Under the pieces are notes generated by a model, which saw only the letters and a list, made by a program, of their open reading frames with translations, did no database searches and was not told where the DNA came from. 64,000 bases of DNA from Geranomyces variabilis. Lineage: Eukaryota > Chytridiomycota > Chytridiomycetes > Spizellomycetales > Powellomycetaceae. The translations under genes were made by a program, and so were the position numbers. This document shows, in pieces, positions 36,101 to 48,100 of the stretch. The stretch lies in the NCBI GenBank assembly GCA_027603065.1, contig JADGJP010000019.1, forward strand, positions 397,073 through 461,072, read 5' to 3'. Numbering within the stretch: position 1 is the first letter of the stretch; the number at the start of each line of letters is the position of its first letter.

Positions 36101-39100
36101 CAAGGTGGAGACCGTGGGTGTTTGGGAAGAGCATGATTTCGAAAGAGTACGCGAGCGAGCGGTTGCTGGCCTTTCCCCGATGTTCCAGGGGTGTGAGACC
36201 AGCGCCAGAGCGTCGCTCCTCGGGCGCAGCGCTCGCAGGGCTTTCGTACGTGAATAACGAATTGAAGAGTTTCTGATCTCCTTTCAGATCCATCCAGCGC
36301 TGCACGTCCCCGAGGCTGACGTTCGTGTGCCGCAGGACCTCCGCGTGGTCCTGTTGCGCACGTGCAAGGATTACTCGAATTGCCTCCGAGTCTTGCAGAT
36401 GGACTCGGCAGGCCACCGTATTAAGAAGCGGCCCAGTAATTCTACAAAAGTGGAATAAAGTATCAGTACACGTCCATTTGGCAAAAATCCTGTTAGGGGA
36501 AATATGATAAGCTTGCCTCTCTGCGTCAGGGAGTCTGGCGTCATGACGGTTGGCGAGGACCTCGCCAAACACGATGTCGCTGGATCTTGAGTACTTGCGG
36601 AGAGCTAGTGCCCACGCGACTTTGAGGAATGTGGACTGCGTGACGCCGCAATCTCTACTGGCTTGCTGCAGTTGGATCAGCGGAACCGAGCAGTCCATAG
36701 ATAGCCACGCGTGCGGGTCGGAGCGTCCAGGGGCCGTTCCTCGGCCAAGGGCGAGAGGTTCGGCAGCCCTGATGTTGTTGAGGTACTTGCGCCAGAATCG
36801 TTCTGTTTCGGAGGTTTGAAGCGCTTCCCTGAAATCAATGAATGTCCTGAAGGACGGACGAGCAGCTAGTGTGTGACCGGCATACGCTGCCGCAACGTCC
36901 TGGACGAGGTTTCCAATGGAACTCCCGTCGTACAGGGCATGGTGGAGAGTAAGGACGGCGTGGCGATCGCCAACCTTCGTCATGCGAATCCAGTTGGGGT
37001 CAGCGACAGTGAATCCGCGTTTATGGTCCTCGTCCAGGAAGATACGCAGGTCCGTAGTCTTGGAAGCATTGCAAATGTTGGAAGCCGCGAGGGGAACAAA
37101 GTGTTGGTAGATTTCGCCCGATCGCGATATCACAAAAGACGAACGCAGTATATCATGTGTCTCAGCGGCAGCCAGGACGGCTGCGCGCAGTTTGTCCATG
37201 CGGATGGTTTCAACGGACTCAAAAACAGCCTGATGCAGATAAGCCGATCGATCTCTGATAGAGGCAATGACCATCGCAGCCTGCAATGGGGAAGTCGGAA
37301 AGATAGTGTCCCGCAACTCCTCCTTTCCGACGCCGAACAAGGGGCGAACGTCGCTGCTCATCAGGGCATCTAGCGCTTGATCGCTGAGCTGGAAACGAGA
37401 TACAATCCGCGTGCTCGACCCGACTCCGGCTTTGGAATCCAAAACTTGGGCGGCGCCTCGAAGAGTTGGGAAGGCAAAGAGGTCCGGCACGGAGATCTCC
37501 AAGCCGGCTTGGCGGCAGGCGGTTGACATGCGGATCACGGAGAGACTGTCTCCTCCGAGCGCAAAGAACGATGAGTTGCGGCTGATTGCGTTGACAGAGA
37601 TTTTCAACACCGTCGCCCAGATGTGGGCAAGGCGTTGTTCGGTGGCGCCTTCGGGCTCGTGATGGGTGAAGCTGACTTCCAGATTGGCAAGCCGTTTCTT
37701 GTCAACCTTGCCGTTGGCATTGAGGGGCATCGCAGCGAGGCCCACGAGCGCTGCTGGAATCATGTACGAGGGGAGGATTGCCGCCATGCATGCGCGGATC
37801 TCTTGCTCGTCGATGTCGGCGGGACTGAAATATCCCACGATGTCGCCGTCCTTGACAATAGCCGCAGAAGACTTGACGGAGGGGTGCTGCGCCAGTGCGG
37901 CCGCGATTTCGTTGGCCTCAACTCTGTAGCCTTTGACTTTGTACTGGTCGTCTTTTCGTCCGATCAGCTGGAAGGCGCCGGAGCCGTCGGATAGCACGCG
38001 GCCCAAGTCGCCGGTTTGGAAAAGCCGCCCATGGGCGAACGGATTTGTGATGAACCTTTCGGCGGTCATATCGGGCAGATTAATGTAACCCGCCGAAGCG
38101 GCAACACCAGGAGTTGAGGTGTAAAGCTCTCCAACCACGCCGATTGGAACGATGCGCTGCTGCTTGTCCAGCACGTAGCACGAGTTATTGGCAACCGGGC
38201 GCCCGACAGTGACCGGGCGGTGCGGATGCAGCGTGCCGGCATGCGAGATGATGGAGACCTCGCTAGGTCCCATGACGTTCCACATAGTGAGTCCCTCGGT
38301 CGACGCCCACTGGTCCTTGAGACGAGCCGGACAAGCCTCGCCTCCGACAACGAGGTGCTTGAGATTGCTGTAGTGCTTGGGTCCCTCGAGCTGAGCCAGT
38401 CCGGTGGGTGTGATGTGCAACACGTCGACGGTCTTGAGATTTTCGAACAGCTTCTCGCCCTCTTCTCGCAGCACAAGGGTACATCCATTGTTTAAGCTGC
38501 CAAACACTTCCCAGAGGCAGACGTCGAAGCCCTGGTTCATAAACTGCATGACGCGAGCACGCGGGACGCAGCCGATCGACGCAGATTGGAGCGAGATGAT
38601 GTTCACGGCTCCCTGGTGAGGAATCGGCACGCCCTTAGGGGTGCCCGTTGAGCCGGAGGTGTAGATACAAGCGAATTCGTCAGCGGACGTGGCCGAAGCG
38701 TCAAGGGCTGGTGCTTCAGCGCGCTGGGACGAGCTTGCGAGCAACCCAGCCACATCCGCCCACACCCACTGCTGGGTGGTGTCGATGACTGGAGCGTCGG
38801 CTTTCCTCGACACAATTGCGGAAGCACCCGCGTTGCTGAGGATGTGCTCGATACGTCGAGGGCTAAACTTGCAGTCGATGGGGATAATGGTCGCGCCTGC
38901 GAGGAGAGGATTCAAAAGTGAGCGAACGGGCCATCGAAAGCAAGTGATAATCCTCACGAAATCTGGACTCACCTGTTCTCAAAACCGCAAGTAGTGACAG
39001 TGGGAACTCTAAGCAGCGGCGCATGATCACAGCAACACGAGATCCCCGCGCAATGTCCAAAACACGGAGACGATTTGCAAGAACACTGGCAGCAGCGTCG

Positions 39101-42100
39101 AGCTGTCCATATGACAGGGCTTTGGCGCCAAATTCAACCGCCTGCCACTCGGGATGCTCGCGAATCCACGGCTCGATACCCTGGTGAACCAGCTCGTACG
39201 GAAGCGGGATGCTGGGACCGGAGACCAGGGAGTCGTGCGCTGTACGGTGTTGCCAAAGGTCCGCGAGCAGTCTGCGTTCTCCGATAGATTTGATGACGTC
39301 GGCAATGGTCTGCTGTAGCTCCTCGAGGATCTGGACCGCCTGGGTACGTGCGAGGATCTTGTGGTCGAATTGAACGGCGATCTTCAAGGCAGAAGAGGAG
39401 GGGAACACGATGAGCTCACAGGCGTAGGCCACGGCGGCGCTCGACTCTCGGACTGAGTTGGTCAAAGGCACCAGCCCGTTCGTGGTGGGGGTCGCGCTGA
39501 AGTCAAAAATGCCATCGTCGGGCAGGTTCTCGTAAGTGAACAGGGACTGCATCAGCTTGGCCTCGGCCGGAATGCTGCTCCATTCCTGGATGTTGACGAG
39601 GCCGGCGTGTGCGTGAGGTAGCACGGCGCTGTAGCTACTTTGCACGGACTGGAGCAGGTCGACGATGCTGATGTCGTCGCGGCAGTTGATCCGGCAAGGA
39701 ACAGTGTTGAGTAACGGGCCAATGATTCTAAAATGGTATTGTCAGACCACGCGCGGATAGGTATAGTGAAGAAATCAATAAGCCTACCTTGCCGCGTCCG
39801 CCAGGTCAATGTCGCGATTGGCAACAACCTCAGCAAATACAATGTCGCCAGTGCGCTGGTACTTTCGCAGGGTGAGTGCCCACGCGACCTTGATAAGCGT
39901 GGCGAGGGTAACTCCCGCAGCCTTGGCTGCGTCCTTCAAATTTTCAATACCCTCGCAACATTCTTCTTCGAGCCAGATGTCTTCCGTCGCAGTCCTGTCG
40001 GCGGGTCCGAGGGCGAGGGGCGTAGCGGGGACGACGCCTGCAAGGTATTCCTTCCAGAAAGTTTCAGTGGCATGGCCGTCCTGAGCCTGGATGTAGTCGA
40101 TGAAACTTTTGAAAGTGGGTCGGGGTTCCATTTTCAGGGAGTTGTAGGCAGCAGTAAAGTCCGACGCGATGGTGGGGAGAGACCACCCGTCGTAGAGTGC
40201 GTGGTGAATCGTCAGGCACACATGCTGATTGTTGACAAGCGTCACACGGATCCAGCTACGTTCCCCGAGATGGAAACCGCGTGCCCGGTCTTGTTGCAAG
40301 AAAGATTCAAAGGCCGTGTCGCTAGCGGTTTCGAAAATGAGGTCGTCCGGCTCTGGGCTGACGATTTGGTAAACGCCGGCAAGAGGTGAAATGGCGAATG
40401 AGGTTCGGAGGATTGGGTGAGTGGCCACCAAGTCAATGACAGCCTGGCGCAGGCGGTACACTTCAACCGAGGCACACGCCCAGGTTATTTGGTTTAAATA
40501 TGAGGTAGGGTTTTGAACCGTGGAGGACACCATGGCAGCTTGCATTGGGGAAGCGGGATAAACGTTTTCGACGGTGACGAGGTTTTCGGGGAGTACGCTG
40601 AAATCGAGGTTCATTTTGATGTCGTCCAGTAGCTCGTCGCTAGCAAAAGGTGCCAAGAAAATGTCAAATCACACGCCATTTATCCACCGCGGACGCTCCA
40701 CGTGAACATACCTGACAGTATGAGAGGGCCACACGGTGGCCGGGGCGAAGGTCTTGGTGCCGTTGGCGTCCACAATCCTCGCCGCGGCGCCAAGGACCTG
40801 AGCTGCGAACATTTCAGCGACCGAGATCTGGAGCCCGGCGCGCTTGAGCGCCGTGACGGTCTTGATGATGCTCAACGAGTCACCCCCGAGCGCAAAGAAC
40901 GATGTGTTGCGGCCAATGTCCTCAATCGGAACGCGGAGGACCTGGGCCCAGACCTGAGCCAGTTTTCGCTCGATGTCAGTCTCGAGCTCGTCGACGGCAA
41001 TTTTGTATTCCATGGCTTCGAGAACCTTCTTGTCCGTCTATATCAGAATTAAGATAACACATGAGTCAAGAAGCTCTTCAAAGCTGTGCTGGCCCAAAGT
41101 ACCTTTCCGTTCTGATTGGTTGGCATGACGTCGAGTCCGATGTAAACGGCAGGGCGCATGAATGAGGGCAAGAAATTTGAGACGACATCACTCAACTGCG
41201 AGACGTTCACATCTTTGGGGGTGAAGTAACCGACAAGGTGAATTCCATCCTTGACAACTGCGGCAGCCGTGGTGACGCCGGGATGTGCCATCATAGCGTG
41301 AGCGACTTCGTCTAATTCGATGCGGTAGCCGCGCAGCTTTACTTGTGCGTCGCGGCGGCCAATGATCTGCACGTTGCCCTCTGCAGTAAAGCGGGCGAAG
41401 TCTCCGGTGGCATACATGCGGGCTGTGCCGTCCCCGCCCACGAACGGGTCAGGGATGAACTTTTCGGCGGTGGCTTCGGGGAGGTTGATGTAGCCGCGCG
41501 CGAGGCCAATACCGCCGAGGTACATTTCGCCAACGACGCCAACGGGGACGGGACGGAGAGCCGCGTCGAGAATATAACTGCTTGTATTTTGTAAAGGTCG
41601 GCCGACGTGAATCTCGTCGTCAGGGCCGAGGACGCCAAAGTGAGAGCAGATGCTGGCTTCGGTGGGCCCGTATCCGAAACAGAAGCGGACGTACGGAGCC
41701 CAGAGATCTTTGATCGCTTTGGGGAGAGACTCGGCTCCGCAACCAAGGACTTTGATGTTGGGGTAGCTAGACGGGTGGCCCATCTGAGTCAGGCCTGTTG
41801 AGGTGATGCTGAGAGTGTCGATCTTGGCGAAAGTGGCATAGGCATCGTCCTCGCGCAAAATAAGACAACAACCGTTGCTCAAGCCAGACCAGATCTCGAT
41901 CTGCGCCACGTCGAAGCCGAGAGCAGCGAATTGGCAGGTGCGCGTATGCTCGCGAGCGCCGAACGTCGCGGCGGTAGCATTGATGCAGTTGACGACACCG
42001 AGGTGCGGCACAGGCACGGCCTTTGGTTTCCCCGTGCTCCCGCTCGTCCACACAATCATAAAATCCTCGATCTTGTAAGACGGCAGAGACATAGGCACAG

Positions 42101-45100
42101 AGGCAGGCAGCTCGGCAGACGCGTTGACGACTATGACGTGGACTTGGGACATCTTGAGACCGTGAATCATTGCGAGCTCCGACTCAGTAGTGAGGATGCA
42201 AGCAACATCGCCGTCCGCGAGGATGAACGAGATGCGATCGGCCGGCATCTGGGAATCGATGGGAACGAGTGTGCACGAGGCAAACATGACGGAAGCAACG
42301 GCTAACGGGTACTCGAGCCGCCGCTGCATGACGACCGCAATGCGGGAGCCATGTTGGATTCCTTTACTCTGGATCGTTCGCGCAATTTCTGTAGCACGAG
42401 TGCTGAGTTCTCCATACGTGAGTCCTTTGTCCATGTGCTCGATAGCGGGCCAGTCGGGGTGGCGCTTGGCGCGTTCCTGAAACTCTTCATGGACCATGGA
42501 GAATCGGAGCGGGACCTTTGGTCCAAAGCTGAACTCGTTGAAAAGCGCAACCTGGCGGTCGCTAAGCTTGTCAAGGTCTTCGACAGTTTGGTCCAGGTTG
42601 ACGCACATCTGGCTCAGCACGTGAACAAAATGGTCGGCCATCTGCTGGACACACTCTCGGTCGAGAGACCGCTCGTACGAAACCCAAATGTGCATAATAT
42701 CGTCGGTCAGGCCAATGGAGAGAGCCACAGAGGCCGCGGCGTACTCTTCGGTGAAGGCGAGCTCGAATGTGAAGGGAGCCTTTTCGGGCTTTTCGGGAGG
42801 GGGCGTGTTCTGGAACACCACCAAGGTGTCAAACAGCTCGACTGATAAGGGAGCTCCTGCCCACCGCTGCACGTCCAGGGCGCTGTCGTGAGAGAACGAA
42901 CTGACGTCGGCGGAGAATCTCTGCATTTCCAGAAGCGCCTGCTTCAAAGACTTATCGGCGGAGAGGTGGGCGGATACCGCAATTGTGTTGATGAACACGC
43001 CGATGATCCTGCGAGATTAAAATGTATGGTTAGAATGCGTAGTGGAACGGACCTCCGAACAGAGCGAGCATACTTGTCGATCTGGTCCAAGCCCCCGTCT
43101 CTTCCCGAGACGACGGATCCAAAGACGACATCGTCATTGCGCGTGTAATGCTTCAACGTCAGGGCCCATGCGGTGCGGACGGCGGTGCTCATGGTGAAAC
43201 CGTGCTTTCTGAGCGCTTGTTGAAGGGACGGGAGGCCCAGGGAGCGCTCAAAGGCGGCGTACCGCGGAGCATCGGGGGCAGCTGCGGGTGCTTTCGGGAG
43301 GGTGAGCTTGCTGGTGGACAGGACGTTCTTCAGCGCTTCCTTCCAAAAGCGCTCGCTGGCGGTGGGATCTGCGGCGAGGAGCCACCGGACGTGGTCTTTG
43401 AAGGTGCTCTGCGGGGGATGGAGCTCCAAGTCAGCGCAGGCGCGGCGAATGGCGTCGAGTGTCAATCCGAGGGACCAGCCGTCTGACAGGGCGTGCTGGT
43501 TGGTCCAGAACAATCGGATGCGTCCGTCTGCAAAAACGAAATGCGGGTCAGTGTCAAATTAAAGACGACAAAAGTGGCTGGCATGGACGGGGTATGGGCA
43601 AAGCTTACCTGACAAGCGCACGCTCTTGAATCTCTGGAACGAATTGTCCGCCATCGTGAAGCCCAGGGCGCGATCCGCTTTCAAAAACTCCTTGGTCTTG
43701 ACGAGCAGGGCGGCGGGCTCCGCGTCCCACTCACCGTCGAACTGCGTCCAGGGGGCTAGGTCCTTTTTGGGAACGACCTGCATGATGCCCTCGACTGTGG
43801 AGACAAAGCAGGTTCGCAAGATGGGATGTGTCTGAGTAACCCTCGCCCACGCATCCTTGAGAATGTCCATGGGCAGGTCCGCCCGGATATCGATCACGTT
43901 TTGCACGCAATACTGAGATCGGTCTTTCATCATGCTGGAAAGGAACGAGAGCTGGAGTGGAGTGACCGGGTAGAGATCGTCGACGTCAAGTGGGTTCAGC
44001 CCGAGGGCAACGAGCTCGCCTTCTGCCTCGAGGAGAATTTCGGAGGACGGGAGAAGCGGAAAGTCGGACAGGGTGAAGCCACCCTTGTTTTCGGGGTCAG
44101 TACAGTGGTCGCAGATGCGCCGGAGCCATTCGGCAGCGAGTTGGAACCACCGGCGAACGTCCTCGTCCGTCTTGACCCAACGCTCTCCACGCCAGACGAG
44201 ACCTAGGCATCCGTCGGACTGGTGGATGACACTGACGTAGGCCGGGTGAAGAAGGGACTCTCCTTGGTCCATGGACTCGTCCTCGTGCATGTTTAGGATC
44301 TCGAACAGGGTATCGCGGGTCTTAAACCTGCCGAGGTAGTTGAAGGCAACGCGGAGGCCTGTAGCGGCCTTGATAGCGGCGGTGCGCGGGTCGGCGTCGG
44401 AGGACAGGTACTGGATAACACCATAGGATACTCCTTTGTCTGGAACAGCCCGGAGCTTCTGCTTGATTTGCTTGATAACATCGCCGATGGGGGACGCAGT
44501 ACCGGCCTCGATATTCAATGGGTGAATTGACGTGAACCATCCAACAGTGTTGGACACATCGTGGTTGCTATCCGGAAGATCGCGTCCATGTCCTTCAATG
44601 TCAAGGGTCAGGGATGACACGTTCCCGCCGGAAATCTCGGCATTGGCAAATGCAAGGGCTGCGAGGACCAGCTCTTGGATGTTGCTGCCATAAGGGACGT
44701 TGGCGAGATCGATGGCCTCGGATGTCTGCCTGTCGATGCTGTGCTGGACGACCACATCGTTGAACCCGGAAGCTGCCACCTCGTTCTCACTAAATCACGA
44801 GAAAAAAAAAAGAAGAAGGTTGGAGGAAGTCACACGGTCAAACGATCTTCACCGAATCCCTACCTCGGTGCATCTAGCATCGCGCCGAGATACGGCCCCC
44901 AAGGCGTAGGATCAACCAACTCGGAAAACTCTTTCAGATACTCCGCCCATGTTTGGTACGAGGTGGTCTTGGCCGGCAGCTTTCCACCCTTGAGAAGGGT
45001 TTCGAGGTGATCGAGCAGAATGCGCCAGGAAACCAGGTCGACCACAAGGTGGTGAATAGTGAAAAAAACGCGCTGGGAGCCGTCAGGGAGCCTGATGAGA

Positions 45101-48100
45101 AGAAGCGCATGGATGGGCCCGTTCGAGATGTCGAGTGACCGCTGGGTGAGTTCGAGCTGGGCGGGGATGTCGGCTTCGGTGACAGAGACCTCGGTGATCG
45201 TGGCGGGGGGCAGGTCGGATGGTTGCAGGACAGTCTGCGTCCAGAAGGGACGGCCATCTTCACCTTCGGTCTCCACGAACCTCGCGCGCAGCATGTCGTG
45301 ATATTCGAGGAGTTGTGCCAGAGCGTGCTGCAGGCCGGCAGCGTCAACGGGACGGCAAGGCTTGAGAAGAAATTCTTGGTTGAAGTGATGAATATTGCGC
45401 CAGTGCTTTCCAAAGAACATGTGCTGGATCGGAGTAAGAGGCACGGGACCGGTGACGGGGCCAGAGGGAACGACGTTGGCAGCGACCATATTGGCCGTGC
45501 TTCTGATGAGAGCCATCTTTGCAAGCACGGGGGTTTTGAGGATAATTTTAGGTGTGAGAGCAAAGCCGAGGGCCTTCGACTTTCCCATGAGCAAAATTGC
45601 GGAGATGCTGTCGCCGCCGAGCGCGAGGAAGTTGGAGTTGCGTCCTATCTGTTCGAGCGGGGTGCCGAGGACCTCGGACCAGACCGTGGCGAGGACGCGC
45701 TCAGACTCGGATCGGAAGTCATCCACCTCGACCTTGATATCGAGAGCAGCGAGAGCCTTTTTGTCGATCTTGCCGTTGGTGTTGGTTGGCAGCACGGCCA
45801 TGGGAATGAAAACCGCAGGAACCATGTACCAGGGAAGAAGGCTGGCCATAACAGTACGGAGGGCACCAAGGTCCACATCGGCAGGCGTGACAAAGCCAAC
45901 CAAGTGGTTATTGTCTTTCAGGATGGTGGCGGACGTGGTAACGCCGTCGTGCTTCATCATGGCAGCTGAAATGCTGTCAAGAGACACTCGGTAGCCCTTT
46001 ACTTTTCGCTCGTCGTCGAGACGACCGAGAAGTTCCAGGGTGCCGTCCTCCCGGATCCTGCCTAAATCGCCGGTCTTGAAGAACCGCGTGCCGGAGCTCG
46101 GTTCAACAGGATCTTCCACAAAGCGTTCGGCGTTCAACTGGGGAAGATTGATGTACCCGGGGCTGATTCCGATTCCGCCTGTGTAGATCTCGCCGACGGT
46201 GCCAAGGGGAACCTGGCGGCGCTTGTTATCCAGGACGTAAGCGACGGCGTTGGGAATGATCTTGCCAAGGTTGATGTCGTCGTCGCGGGTCAGGACGCCC
46301 AAATGGGCGAGAATGCCGACTTCACTAGGTCCTCCTCCGTTCACGAATGTCGTTGCGGAGCACCACAGGTTCTTGAGCTCAAGAGGGCAGGCTTCGCCCG
46401 TGACAGTCACAAACTTTAGGTTCGGAAAGTCTTCGGGCTGGCCCATGTGGCGGAGACCCGTGGGGGTGGTGATCAGTGCACTGACCGCCTTCAGCGTCTT
46501 CAATGGGTCACACTCCCGGAGGACGAGGGTGCCACCGTTGTTGAGACAAGCCCATGTCTCCCACGCACAGGCATCGAAAGAAACAGCCATGAACTGCGCG
46601 CATCGCGCCTGCGGCACGAACCCGACGAGCTCCGAGCAGTGCGTGACAACGTTCACGATGCCTTGATGGGAGACGGGGACACCTTTAGGCTTCCCAGTCG
46701 AGCCAGAGGTATACACAATCAGTGCCGGATCGCTGGAACGTACGGGGTCGCCGCGCGGCGTCACCGCCCTGACAGCCTTTCCGCCGCTCTCCGCAAGGGA
46801 ATCCAGGACTACAGAAACGCGCGGGAGCACCGCGGGGATGGCCAGCGCGAGCTCGTCCGACATGGCGCACCCGTCAGCGTCAGCAACCACAACGGCGGAA
46901 GCTTCGGCATCGGCAAGGACGTGCAGGATGTGGGCAACGGGGAACTTTGAATCAATGGGTACAGCTGTGGCGCCGCATTTGCTGAGAGCGAGCAGTGCGA
47001 CGACGAATTCGAGAGACCTTTGGGCAAGGACAGCAACACAGTGACCGCTGCGGACGCTTGCAACCCGCTGGATAGTCAGGGCGAGCAGCGAGGACTTGAC
47101 GTCGAGGTCCCGGTACGTCAGCGCGGCGGATCCGAACTCGACGGCGCTCCAGTCCGGGTGATCGCGAGCCTGCAGCTCGAACCCATGGTGCAGGAGTTGA
47201 TAGGGGTTGCCCAGCGCGGGTCCAACGCAGAGCGAGGTTTGCAGGGTTGTGTGGTTCTTTGAGAGCTGCCACAGGTCGTCCATGATGAAGGGCGCACCGG
47301 CCAGGGTGTCCACAATTTGAGAGAGCGTGAAGCACAGCTCATCGGCCATGAAGCCGATCTGCGTGGCGGTGCTCGCGTCGGAAGCGTAGACAAACTCGGC
47401 GAACAGGGCCTCGGCAGGCCCCGTGGAAATACGGATGTGGAGGTCGGGTTCCTTTTCCAGCCGGCCCAGTAGGGCGACAGTGTCCGTCTCGGTACGATTG
47501 TTGTGGAAGGAAAGGACGACACTAGCAAATAAGTTCGGGTTGAAAGAAGAGTCAAGGTGTCCCGCGTCGAGCGCACGCTCGTATTCCTGTATGCGCTGCT
47601 CGATGTCTTGCTGTGACTTTACAAACTCTGCAAGGGAGACCGTCTTGTCGAGCCGGAATCGTCGCGGCAATAGTCTGAATGGAGATCACGGTAAATCCTA
47701 AGCAAGCCCGAAATGGTATGTTCCGAAACATACAAGACTTACACATTCGTTCCCTGTGGGACTACGACAAAGGAGATGTCGTCGACTCGGACGAATTTGC
47801 GAAGCATGCCGGCGACGGCCACCTGTACCGCAACCTCGAACATAGATCCGCCGTCCGCTTTGAGCAGGTTGCAGGCTTTGACCGGGAGCTCACACTCCAC
47901 AGTCGTATCAGGCCGAAGTGATTCAACATGCGGCTTAAGGAACGTGAACGCCGGCATGGGAACCGCTCGGGCGAACGCAGTCTCAAAGTATGATTCCGCT
48001 GCCTTGGCCATCCTGTGGGCGAACTCATCATTCTGGCCGTCTTCGAGAGCCACGGAACAATCCGCCATCTCGGCCAACGTGTGGAGTCTCAACACGTCCG

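Noticed and set aside
36442-36516. Frameshift or insertion in the NRPS C5 domain (HISPNRIFAKW segment)
   Set aside because: It is an intron with a GC donor, as shown by comparison with the C4 intron at the same codon.
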